A DNA stretch of 64,000 bases from NCBI RefSeq assembly GCF_019097595.1, contig NC_080720.1:20196352-20260351 (forward strand), in the 5' to 3' direction. This document shows positions 50,401-60,660 of this stretch, piece after piece. The DNA comes from Hemibagrus wyckioides. Taxonomy: Eukaryota; Chordata; Actinopteri; Siluriformes; Bagridae. The position numbers and the translations under genes are program-made. Below the pieces are notes generated by a model. That model had not been told where the DNA came from and did not search any database. It saw nothing but the letters and a program-made list of their open reading frames with translations. The stretch's first letter is position 1. Each line of letters begins with the position of its first letter.

Positions 50401-53400
50401 CAGTTTCTTAGCCTTGAAAGCTGCACTTACCAACGACTTCTCTGACCAGGACGGCGTCGGCTAAAGTGGCAGGAGGGCTGCGGCCACCAGCGTTCACAGC
50501 CACCACCCTGATGTTGAGACGGTCACCAGTGGTCTGGTTCTTAATAACATAACGGCAGGAAACGGTCAGCTCTTCGTTAACTGCTTTCCAATCACCAGCT
50601 AAAAAAACACATGACTGGGAGTTTAGTTCACGTGCAAGAAAATGTGAGGATGTATGCATAAGAATAGAGGGGTTGTTCAGACCCAGTGTATAATGAGCTT
50701 GGGGAAGAACTAAGAGCAATTATGGGAGACAGACTGTGGATCTAGAAATGATTTCAAAATTTGTCACAGGATTTGGAGTGAAGCACTCTAAACTACTGTA
50801 GCAATTTCAAGCAGGTCATGTATGCCTCTTTAATATTTTAGGATGCTTGCCCTGAGCATGAATGCTGTTGAATTCAATTTAGTTCCCTGAATGATTAAAA
50901 TTATATATTTATTAAATAATATTCAATATTATTCTTAGAATGAATACAGTGCTTTATCCTGAACTAGCTACCTGTGCCATCTCTACTTTGAAAAACTTGC
51001 AAATGCATTAAGTAAAGCATTTATTTTATATTTCCTAATTTTAATCTGCACTTAGCTTTAAAAAAAAAAACTGTTTCTGCTACAAGGATGCAGTCTGCAA
51101 GACATTCCCAATGCAGTTGCATTCCCTACTGCTAGAAATGCCTCACTCCTTATAGGGCAATGAGATAGGTGTGGTTATAAATCTACTGGTGACACTTTGG
51201 GGACAGGTGCAACTGAGAAGTCTGACCAACCACTGAACCTGTATGTTACAGTTTTCTCCTCACTACACCACTATGGAGTGGTGTGCTTGTACGCGGTGCT
51301 TTAAATGATCAGTAGTTCTTCTTTCTTTAAAATATGCTGAGAATCCTATGCAATTCAAATGTAGTGTCACTTAAAGATTAGTGACATCAATTCTGATCAC
51401 AGATTTTATATGTTGGGTTTGATCTGATATGTCTTATATATTCAAATACAGAGACTTACTTCCTTCCTTGCAGCATTCCACAACGTATCCATCCAAGCCA
51501 GCATTCCCAATGGTAGCAGGAGGTCTCCACTGGATACTGACCGAAACATCATTGACATCCTCTACAGTCACCTCCAGAGGCTCGCTGGTGGGTTCTGGGA
51601 GAACAAGCAGAGTTTAAACTTACAAAGTTTGTTTATTTATTCATCTTAATAATCTGATCAAGATATCGTAACCGCTTTATCTTGTCAGGGGAACAATAAA
51701 GTTGACACAGGAATATACCAAGGATGGAACGCCAATCTATCCACAATCACCACCCACACACACACTCCCACGCACACACATTCATAATCCCCAGAAAAAT
51801 CATACTAATGGCCCACAATAGAATCCACAGAATAATGAGGTGGAGAAGCAGAAAGAAGATGATTTACCTGCAGGAGGAGGGGGTGTAGGAGCTTTGATCT
51901 CCTCAGCTGGTGGCGCTTCAGCAGCAGGGGCTGTTGTTAAATAAGCAAGGCTTTATTAAATGCAGCAGATAGCAAGCAGAATGTCCTTTTGAATTAGGCT
52001 GTGCATGAGCTCTTAAAGACTTCTTAAACAATGTACATTTTGATTCCAAGCCAGCTCCTAATACACCTATGGCAGTAAAATTGGAGAATGCTGACCATCA
52101 GATGCTTTGAGATGTAGAATGGAGTAAATATGTGTCTGTAGATTTCCATAACCTATAATATGTCCAACATACAGCACAATTTGGTAATTGTTTTATTCCA
52201 ACACACCTAGCAATTATTTCATTGCAAATAAGAGTAAATAAATCAGGTGTGCTTGAGTAAAGAAAGCACCAAATATTTCTGCAGAGTAAATAAATCAGGT
52301 GTGCTTGAGTAAAGAAAGCACCAAATATTTCTGCACCTGTACTAACTCTGAGATAAATTTGATCCCCAATGCAAATCCTTAGTACAGATTTGTTTTGCAT
52401 CCTGGAAAATTCCATACAAAGGCCATGTATCAGGAACAATCTGGCATTTGAAATATTTGGCATTTGAGCTGTAACTTCTTTCACGGTGTGAAAAGCACAG
52501 TGCTGATATAGCATGTTACCGTCAGCGGGAGCCTCCCCTTCAGCAGGTGCAGCATCTTCCTGGCCAGGGGCAGCATCAGCTGATTACAGACATTAAAGCG
52601 TTAGTAAAAAAAAAAAAAAAAAAGATGAAGCACAGGAACGCTTTTAAATGCTGGATAAGTGGCAACAATGATGAAAGCCAATAAGACAGTGTTTCCCAAT
52701 CTGCTAATACACCTGATCCATGCCTTTGCTAACACTAAAAATTTGGTACATCTGTGCTGGAGCTGCACAGCAGCAAAAAGGTGGACTATCTGTAATCTCC
52801 CAAAAACTGGAATGTGAAACATGAGCTTAGGCCAGTTGTTGTGAACTCCAGGCCTGGGGATAGTGATCCAACTCAACATGTCGATCCCTTGAATAGTTAA
52901 ACAAGAGGCTATGGGAATAGAAAACGTGTAGGCCAGTAGCTCCCCCGGACTGGAGTTGAAAACAGTTAGCCATGAAAAAAACTGACTTGATTTTTTTTTT
53001 TTAAATGGCGATCATATTATTACCATGAGCAGCAGCTTATTGTTAAATATTAGATGTTACTTTAAAATGTCCGTGTGATAAAAAAAAACAAAAAACATTT
53101 AAAGCTTGGCTTGAACTTCTAGCATGAGTACATAATGCTAAATAAATATGCGATGACAACTCACAAATGACTAACAAAGCAGAAAATTAAAAACATTGCT
53201 TTAAACAGGAATTTCGCAGCAAATTGCCATATGCTATTAGAGGAATGTAGCTTGTTTTAATAGTGTATACACACAAGAAAAGGCATTATGTGAACTAAAT
53301 GTGGTTAATGAAGTGAGTACATTAAGGAGCCTTCTAAAAAGAATTTGTCATTTGTAATGTAATAAAGTGTTTTAAGTGCAGAGATATATCACACTTAAGT

Positions 53401-54426
53401 GGAAAGAAGGTATTTATGGCACAGATAAACCAGATCTCATCAGGGTTTAGGTTTACACCTAGGCTTCACCGAAGTGTCAGAATCCCCAAGGCCAAATTAA
53501 GATTTGGAGTGCTGAATTAATACTAACAATGTCACAATTAAGTCCACATGGACATAAACATATGAATTATGAATGAATTCAATACTAGAGATTTTCAGTA
53601 AACAAACAAGTGCTTTAAGTGCACTTGAAGTTGAACATTATGGTGTAGTTATACAAGTATGTACTTTTTTAACTGCATTGCTCTTAATAAAACTGGTGCC
53701 TTAAGCATAACATTGAAATCTTTTTTGCCAATACTAAGAGCCTCAGTTCAAGAGTCCAGCCCAGTAAAGCTGAGACCTAAAAGCATTCCACCATAACCAG
53801 TCAGCTGTTTTCTGCTAGCTGGAGATGCCCAATATGTTCAAGGCAATGTCGATAAGTCCTCGCCAGGCTTCTCAAAGTAAAAATAGCAAAATGGGCATCT
53901 TGTTTCTCAAAGAGAAAATGTATGTGCTATGTATAAATGCAGAGTTGTTCAAAGGGATTCCGGCAAACAGCTGTAGATATTTAAAATTGCTGTTTTATGG
54001 CGATTAACAATAAATCTCTTGAACAGATTATAATGTGAGTGCATTATAATGTTAGGTTAGTGCTTTACAACATGCTAAACGAGGACTGGCTATTATTTAA
54101 TCCACTGTCTTAAGTATTAATAAAAAGAAAATATTAGTTGCGTTTTTAAAGATCAGGGGGAAAGGAGGAGGTGGTTTGAGTATGTTGGTTTCAGGACCCT
54201 AAACAGTACCGTCTTTGGGCACCTCCGCTGGTGGAGCCTCGGCTGGAGCTGGCGCCGCGGCTGCAGGGGCCTCGGCGGGCGGTGCTTCAGCTGGAGGGGC
54301 CTCGGCAGGTGGAGCTTCAGCTGGAGGCGCCTCAGGTTTAGGCTCGGGCTTAGGCTCGGGCTTCGGTGGTGGCTCCTTCTTCACCACCTTGGCCCCTTTC
54401 TTAATGGGTGCTGGCTTGGCCGGCAT
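44384..54426 (-). CDS. mybph: myosin-binding protein H, complete (12 coding exons)
   Basis: MyBP-H is a thick-filament protein of striated muscle, related to the C-terminal half of MyBP-C, that binds myosin in the A-band. Twelve exons join in phase to 1584 nt (527 residues): residues 1-113 form a Lys/Pro/Ala/Glu-rich extension ([17 protein letters not shown], then EPKP and APPAE repeats); Fn3 about 114-214 (exons 4-5, [13 protein letters not shown]); Ig about 215-309 (exons 6-7, [14 protein letters not shown], then [11 protein letters not shown]); Fn3 about 310-409 ([32 protein letters not shown]); Ig about 420-517 ([30 protein letters not shown]). The Fn3-Ig-Fn3-Ig order and length fit MYBPH (477 residues in human) rather than the much longer MYBPC proteins. 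Each domain spans two exons. Fish have two copies (a and b), and I cannot say which this is. Confidence 0.93.
44416..45323. other. mybph last coding intron
   Basis: A 908-bp AT-rich intron between exons 11 and 12. No repeat or further exon was seen. Confidence 0.6.
45324..45510 (-). CDS. mybph: mybph exon 11, second Ig domain (part 2)
   Basis: A 187-nt exon from acceptor tctctgcag to donor aaac|gtaagt. It encodes [40 protein letters not shown] and [17 protein letters not shown], the C-terminal Ig domain that in this family mediates thick-filament binding. Confidence 0.95.
46056..46192 (-). CDS. mybph: mybph exon 10, second Ig domain (part 1), GC donor
   Basis: A 137-nt exon beginning after acceptor tgatcag. 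It encodes [20 protein letters not shown], then [18 protein letters not shown]. The exon ends aag|gcatgt, a GC-AG intron. Only this non-canonical boundary joins in phase to PKIQWIKN of exon 11. Confidence 0.88.
46550..46709 (-). CDS. mybph: mybph exon 9, second Fn3 domain (part 2)
   Basis: A 160-nt exon from acceptor cttcacag to donor acaa|gtaaac. It encodes [20 protein letters not shown], then [18 protein letters not shown], very close to the human MYBPH segment ([24 protein letters not shown]). Confidence 0.94.
47139..47278 (-). CDS. mybph: mybph exon 8, second Fn3 domain (part 1)
   Basis: A 140-nt exon from acceptor atcacag to donor ggc|gtaagg. It encodes [20 protein letters not shown] and [20 protein letters not shown]. 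Confidence 0.93.
47674..47869 (-). CDS. mybph: mybph exon 7, first Ig domain (part 2)
   Basis: A 196-nt exon from acceptor tttacag to donor attg|gtgagc. It encodes [20 protein letters not shown], then [20 protein letters not shown] and [10 protein letters not shown], with the Ig core Trp and the DSGVY tyrosine corner. Confidence 0.93.
47985..48073 (-). CDS. mybph: mybph exon 6, first Ig domain (part 1)
   Basis: An 89-nt exon from acceptor cctatag to donor cact|gtatgt. It encodes [20 protein letters not shown] and KVNLVIPFT, the start of an I-set domain. Confidence 0.9.
48074..50430. other. mybph intron 5, largest intron of the gene
   Basis: A 2357-bp intron between the two exons that separate the first Fn3 and Ig domains. 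Its 3' end (transcript sense) contains a reversed dispersed-repeat copy at 48125-48325. The 48.6-49.9 kb part is repeat-free with moderate GC and could hold a regulatory element, but no exon was seen. Confidence 0.5.
48125..48325 (-). repeat. dispersed repeat in mybph intron
   Basis: 'accggaaggaaacccacatg', 'agcatggggaggacatgca' and 'caacctgagctcacgaccat' identify a reversed copy of the common family. Confidence 0.65.
50431..50598 (-). CDS. mybph: mybph exon 5, first Fn3 domain (part 2)
   Basis: A 168-nt exon from acceptor ttttttag to donor gttg|gtaagt. It encodes [18 protein letters not shown] and [19 protein letters not shown], ending [13 protein letters not shown]: the closing strands of Fn3 with the conserved N-AG-S-P turn. 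Confidence 0.92.
51460..51594 (-). CDS. mybph: mybph exon 4, first Fn3 domain (part 1)
   Basis: A 135-nt exon from acceptor ctcccag to donor ggaa|gtaagt. It encodes [34 protein letters not shown] and VECCKEG, the first strands of an Fn3 domain with its core Trp. Confidence 0.9.
51655..51800 (-). repeat. dispersed repeat fragment in mybph intron
   Basis: 'aaccgctttatcttgtcagg', 'aaggatggaacgccaatcta' and a CA run match the 3' half of the family in reverse. Confidence 0.55.
51868..51930 (-). CDS. mybph: mybph exon 3
   Basis: A 63-nt symmetric exon from acceptor acaacag to donor gcag|gtaaat. It encodes [20 protein letters not shown], the end of the extension before the first Fn3 domain. Confidence 0.82.
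52231..52334 (+). repeat. exact 52-bp tandem duplication
   Basis: Two adjacent identical 52-bp units (52231-52282 and 52283-52334), each starting agagtaaataaatcagg and ending aatatttctgc, in mybph intron 2. Perfect identity implies a very recent event. Confidence 0.95.
52520..52579 (-). CDS. mybph: mybph exon 2
   Basis: A 60-nt exon from acceptor taatcag to donor gacg|gtaaca. It encodes [19 protein letters not shown] and continues the Ala/Pro/Glu-rich extension. Both junctions use the same phase as exon 3, so the exon could be skipped without shifting the frame. Confidence 0.82.
52580..54209. other. mybph intron 1
   Basis: A 1630-bp intron after the start exon, AT-rich, with poly-T/poly-A runs near 52605-52623 and 52990-53005. 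No exon was seen. First introns of muscle genes often carry enhancers, but none can be shown here. Confidence 0.5.
54210..54426 (-). CDS. mybph: mybph exon 1 (start codon, APPAE repeats)
   Basis: ATG lies at 54426-54424 and the donor is gacg|gtactg. It encodes residues 1-72 plus one base: a basic start, an EPKP stretch, then tandem APPAE units and EVPKD. Strongly GC-rich compared with the rest of the window. No upstream in-frame start was seen before the TATA box. Confidence 0.9.
54250..54345 (-). repeat. mybph: in-frame 15-bp coding repeats (APPAE)
   Basis: Minus-strand gctgaagctccacctgccgag-type 15-bp units repeat about four times and encode APPAE. Synonymous differences between units show that they are not all brand-new. 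A shorter EPKP array precedes them. Confidence 0.8.
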
Positions 54427-54469
54427 GATCGTCCGCTGGAAAGATCCCTCTTGCTAACTTGGCACCTTC

Positions 54470-54509
54470 GACTGCGTCTCGGAAGGGGGGCGGCCTTATA
54501 TATATATTG
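54470..54509 (-). promoter_or_regulatory. mybph: mybph core promoter with TATA box
   Basis: The minus-strand tatatatataag lies at about 54507-54496, roughly 75 nt upstream of ATG, predicting a start site near 54470 and a 5'UTR of about 44 nt. A CACGTG E-box lies about 80 bp further upstream (54582-54587). Confidence 0.6.
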
Positions 54510-54849
54510 CGCGTGTGGCCCTGCTAGACTCCGCCCCCTGCCTGAGCTTTTTATGTCACGCGTTAATGAGGGGGCGCAACTGCACGTGCATGGGGAAAGC
54601 AGAGGAGATCCGGGACAGAGGAAATATTTTACTAATGTAATCATGAATTGTACTGTTTGCTGGATACACTTTTGTGATCACATGGAGAAAATACCTATTA
54701 AAGTATGCATAGTTTATCGTAATCACATTTTTAATCAGTGTAAATAGACCAGCGTGCTAAAAGTAGAGAATAAGTACAAAAATCGCATTAAATTCTTTAG
54801 TCTAGTATTGTGCTATATGAAATTGATAAAAACACAGCATACACAAGGT

Positions 54850-57800
54850 TAAAGAACATGGTGTGGTTTTATTATGGCAGATGTGTAACGTTGGACGTGT
54901 GGTTATGCAGAGACCTCTGAAAGCATGCCAGTTCCCCACAGGTTTACAGGGTCACTCCAAACAAACAGCTTCTCCTTTACAAACCACATTTCTCTACTAG
55001 TTTTCTGATCCTAAATGATTGTTGTCGCAAATGACTTGGCTATTTACAATGTATACAATTATGACATTATGTACAAAAAAGAAAATCAATCGATTTTAAC
55101 AGTTATCTGGGGGAAATTAAAAAAAAAAAAAACAAGAAGGCTATATCCTATTATAATGGCCAAACATTAGGTAGACCATTTCCAAATTCTTTTTCACACA
55201 AAGGTGACATGCTTTTACAACATTTAGAAACCCATTGCACATCTATTGCACATTGCAAGTTACATTAGATACCAAACCTTTGATAATAGACTATTTTAAT
55301 TTTTGAATCAATAACAAGCATTGTATGGAATTTGTGGACTGTTCAACAACTTCACCTAGGACTAATATCATAGCCCACTGTAGTTGTACACTCCAATAAG
55401 TCTTTTGAGCAGATTTGTTGAATCAGCAGATAATTGTAATATAACTTTGGCCAACAAGATTTTTTTTTGTTTCTTTGCATCCAATTCAACTACATGATAC
55501 AAATGTAATACTCTCAAAATTGTGATCGCCAATAATGATCGCCACACAAGCAGGTAGTATAGTTTATGGTAGTCTAGCTTCGGTTTACTGCACTTGAGAA
55601 CATTTGTAAGTGGGGCAGAGAGAGAGAGAGAGAACAAATATAAAAAATGCACATCACTATCATCCTCCCTCATTACCGCTCAATGTCAACAGTAAGTTGT
55701 TGAATAGTCCTGTTAGGGAGACACAGCACAACACAACACAGCCATCACAGTTACAGGCACATGAACCAGAGACATGATGCAGGCAGAGCACAGTGGCTTC
55801 TGTTCCCAACATCCTATTTCATACAGGGGCAAACATGAGGCACAGATATAATCGATGGCTGGGCAAAACTTAATTTCTTCTTATCTGTTGTATCAAAGCC
55901 AGACAAAACATATGAAGAAAAGATTAAAACCTTGCCCCTTGGGCTAAGCCACATTTTCCCAACTGTATTGCAATTTTATGGTAAATTACCAATAATACTG
56001 TTACATTATGAAGGCCAATCTATCCTCAAAACATTTTAAATGAAATATAGATTAGCAAATGGGACTGGAAGTCCTTCAATCTCTTTTTAGGAAAGAAAGC
56101 CACTGCATGAGCCTGGCAAAAAAAAAAAAAAAACCCAGTCAAGCAGTCATAAGTCTTAAGGGATGTAATTAAATGGAAATCTCCCACAGCAGGTTGGGAT
56201 TAGCAGCGCAAATAAACTTCAGAAATAGACAATCTTACTGTATCTGAATATAAGTAATACCTATCTAAAGGAGTTTGTGGCACTTTTTACTGATCTAGAT
56301 AACAAACCCTATATGACCATTTTAAGACCCTTTCTGTCAGGAACATATTTACATTGATGAACAATGACACAATACAGTGTTTAAGGCAAAATAAAAATAG
56401 CAATGCAGAAACCATTTGGAATGATGCAAATTTTACAACTGACCCACTCAAATCAGTTTTGCCTGTAAACATGCGTATATTGATATGCTTTATGTTTTCT
56501 GGTAAAAGTGAGGGAAATTACTGGTCCACCACTGCTTGTTTTGAGCAACTGCACATCCTCTAAATTTATGCAGTACATTCCTAGCCAAGCTCGTCGGAAA
56601 TTCATGCCTCATATGTTTACTACAGGGCCTAATGTCAGATCTGATAAAGCAGCACGCAACTTCACCTTTAATTTTATTACCAGAAAAATACTGTTATGAT
56701 ATGCTTATGAGAAGTCTCAATGGAAACATCAGATGAAGAATAATGTTAAGACATGCCGCGGCCATTTGAAGTAGAAAGGAGTGCAGAAAGAGGCAGATAA
56801 TGTTACTGGATGAATAATTGGTGTCTGGTAGTTATGTCATGAAGATGCCATTGTAAGCTATGAGATCGTAAGGCTATTTTTCTGAGATAAAGCACCTATA
56901 CTTTTAATATAAGACCACTGCATGGGAAAATAGTCATTTTCCTAGAGATGGGTGATGTCTGATAGCACCAAATAAATCAAAACAGAATCTTACACTTTTC
57001 TAAAGTTCTTTTATCAGCTCTTAATGCACATCTGTAGGGGCAGTTTCTCTCCTACTCTGAAACACATGGCTGGTACTGAGCAGGTCTGAACACTTAAGTA
57101 TTTGGTTTTTGCATTTTGAGATTTTTGCACCATATGCTACAAGAGAGCCTTTAACTGAGAGTACAACAATATTAAATAATCATACCTGAATGCCTGAGCA
57201 TACCCACCCCCTGAGCTGAGATTAGTTTTGAAGCCGAATAAAATCTAACTACAGTACTGTTACATAAAAAGAATACAGAAAAGTTATGCTGTTTAGAAAG
57301 CTTACAGAAATAGCACTCAGCTACTGCAATCTGCTTAAAAGCTCTCTATGCTCTTTGTTATGTATGGTTGAAGTGCTGTCGCTGACTTCCCAAACACTGC
57401 CAGTAGTACGGCAATGTAGATTTTGAGATGAATGCCGCCCCCTACAGGGGACAGGATGGCACACTTTGCAGGCCTTTTATTGACAAAACAGCTAAGAAAT
57501 CCTAGGTTTTTTTTAAAGGTTCAAAGCAATCCTAGGCTTTAGCATGCAGTTTAAATTTTGAGTAGACGATCACCAAAATGTAGGGCCAGGCAGACGTGCT
57601 TGATCAGCAGCAACGCTGCTGCACACTCATCACTGCACGTAGAGATGGTGCTTAACTGGATGAACTGTTTTCCTCTGTTCTGAAGCTGTGAGGTGAATGC
57701 AATTTGTGCATGCTAGCAATTAGCAGTTAACACCTGCTTCCTTGAGTTGTACAGTGGGCAGCAGTGGAACAGTAAATGCTCATGAAAAGAAAAACATACT

Positions 57801-58160
57801 GATTATGCCGGATGTAAACTGTATAATGTATATGATCTGTAGGTACGAGCATTATATAATCTGTTTGTAACAAAAGTACCTATTTGCTTGTGACTAAAAG
57901 TATCTATTGGCTTTAATGACACATTTTTTATAACAAATATTCTTGCAATGTACATACATTATTATATAAACAGGAAAGCAAAACGAGGTGAGCCAACCAA
58001 GAAAAATGACTTATGTTCTCTGTTAGAAGAATACAGACATTTTTTTTAGTAATTTATGACATGAAGATATATTTCAGGAGTTTGCATTAGGACCTCTGAG
58101 TTTCGTCAGAACCACTGAAGAGATGAAAGAGATTCGTGAAGGCTCAGTATATATTTGTGT
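54850..58160 (-). other. nav1: probable nav1 3'UTR
   Basis: From the nav1 stop to a minus-strand AATAAA at 54873-54868 there is 3.3 kb without any exon or strong repeat except short A-runs. NAV1 transcripts have long 3'UTRs in mammals. The end is a guess, since other AATAAA-type words occur inside. If correct, nav1 ends only about 0.35 kb from the mybph TATA box. Confidence 0.45.
57435..57448 (-). promoter_or_regulatory. candidate CTCF-type motif in nav1 3' region
   Basis: The plus-strand sequence ccgccccctacagg, read on the minus strand, matches the CTCF core consensus at 13 of 14 positions. Only motif matching supports it. Confidence 0.3.
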
Positions 58161-58247
58161 TCATAGCGTGGGCAGTTTGGGGTCTGCCTCTTTTTCTGGC
58201 GATTCAATATAATTGGCTGCCTCCTGCAGTTTTAGCAGCATCGCCAT
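58161..58247 (-). CDS. nav1: nav1 last coding exon
   Basis: An 87-nt exon after acceptor tattgcag. It encodes MAMLLKLQEAANYIESPEKE, then ADPKLPTL and a TGA stop at 58163-58161. The short C-terminus closely matches human NAV1. Confidence 0.94.
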   Translation of the reverse strand: MAMLLKLQEAANYIESPEKEADPKLPTL

Positions 58248-60604
58248 CTGCAATAAAAATATAAGACAGTGAGGAGAGAAAGATTAGAAAGGTGTATTAG
58301 ACATACCATCACAGCACTGCTGTGCTTAATTAAAGGAATTACCTCAAATTCCATTCAAATGAAGACACAGTAGTATTTTTGAACAACACCTGCTCTTTGC
58401 AACTAATGCCTGTATGAAAACTGTCTCAGCAAACTGTGGCATATTCAATTTGCCGAAATCCTACTGATTTCACAAAAATTGGTGTAACTGACCAGTGGGT
58501 CCGACTCCATGGAACTGGGAGGAGTTTCTTTGTGGGGCCGTTCATCTCCAGCTTGGCTTGGGCTGGCTGGTCCCGTGCTGGGTGGAGGCAGATGGAAGAG
58601 CTTGGCCTGGTCCTGCTGGGCAGAGGGCCAAGGGAGAGAATCCCGCACCCACTCCACTGGGTCCTCCCATACTGCCTTCTGACCATGTGCCTGTGCCAGG
58701 AGAATGTTCTGATTACATATGTACATAATAATTATAAATATTGAAGAAATGTTAGATTGCTGTTTGGATGAGCTAAATCAGCTCAAGAAATCCTCAGGAA
58801 ATGGTGCACAACAAGAAATGTCAGATTTCAGATTCTCGTTGTGTTGACATTTGCATGATTATGTGTCACGTTTTTATATTTTTGAATATCAGTTTTTGGC
58901 TGCATACAATATTTACAGTTCATTATTATGTTTACTAGTTTAGAGTGCATTTATAATTTTCCACTGCTCAGTGTTTACAGTTTGATATTTGTTTTATCAG
59001 TCTTTGTAGGAGTGTACAACTGTAGCAGAAGAATGTCATTATATATACACACAGCACTCTATGCACATGACAATAAAACTTAATAAAGACTAATAAAATC
59101 TTGTGTTGAAGCACTGGCACTGTCTATGTAGGTAAACCCTAATTATTAGAGATAAGAGATAAAGCTGCTGACATTATATAAGCTATCTGATTAAACAGAA
59201 ATCATGTGTTCCACTCATTATGCTTATAGATGAAAAAACAACTAAATCTGCATGTTTAATGGCTTTGTACAGAGCAGTGACATAATAACAGCTTTCACAT
59301 TACCAAATTTTCATGCAAACCGTGCTTTGTTTCAAACTAAATTGGCAATGTGAAATGTGAAATATTTTCTTTGCCCAGGAAGACTGACGCACCTTGATAC
59401 CATCTTTGGCTCCTTCCTGTAGGTAAGGAATGATTGAGTGGTTCCACAGGTCAATGAACCAACAGCGAAACTCCTCAACTGTCACTGGACAGGACAGGAA
59501 AAAGCACGGTCCTGCAGTCCAAACACAAGGCCAGAATGATAAGCAGGTAAAATGGAAATAATTTCATAATTCATATTGTATTTTATAGCAGAATGTCAAG
59601 TGTTACTTGTAAAAGAGGACAAAAAAAAGCCAAATGGTATTTCGTTCCCTTTTAAATTGATCATCTTAAAATACTAGCAACAGGGTAATATGTTAGCAGC
59701 AGTTTCTAGAATGCATTAAAAAACTTAAATTCTTTAGCATTCATGTTAAATTAGAAATGAATGGCCTGAGGTTTCAAAAGCCACTCCTACAAGTAATTAA
59801 ACTGATTTGTAATCATTAAAAGTCTTACCAATGAGGAAGTCAGAGGTGCTGTGCTTCTCCAGGAATGTGTGGAGGTGGTACCAGAGCTTGGGCACCCAAT
59901 CTAGCACCCGTAGGAGATCCTCATTCATCAAGCTTCTGGGGTCCTCTGCTTCCATTAGCTTCCTGTGCAGGTATCGCACTAGAAAGCCATTGGCTGGCTC
60001 CACGTTATTGGAGAACATAACCATCCTTCAAAGTCAAAGTAAACAATAACATTAGAGGATGTCGTTGACAAAAATGCAGAATGCTGAGCAATTGTTCTCC
60101 ATTAGCTTTATTTGTTATTAGCTCCATAATTCTTTCTAATGAATAACCACTATGTTTTTAGGTTTTCAATTTTTTGCCTTCAGTTTTGTAAGCTGATCGA
60201 TGATTACATATGATCCAGTGTTCGCACCTACCTAAAGCTAAGGTGCAGACTGTGGTTGGGAGTCATCTTCACTGGTTGATTTGTGGTCCCTATAATGTAT
60301 GGACTAAGAGATGGATATTATAGATGTTAATAAATCCTTGTTTTCAAAAACAATGGAAAAAATATGGCATAATCTACAGCATTCACTTACCATTTGTGAT
60401 ATTTACATGTTAAAGCACCATTAACTAATTCACTTATGGATGCAGCATCATGAACATCATCAAGCATGACAACCAGTGGGATTTCAGATGTACTAGTCTC
60501 CCGGTCAATCTGATTTGCCAGATTAGATAGATAAAGTTGAAGATCCTGGAGATAAAAACAAATTAAACAAATTAAAAACTATAGGAGGGCCCATCTTTTT
60601 ATGG

Positions 60605-60660
<56 letters not shown>

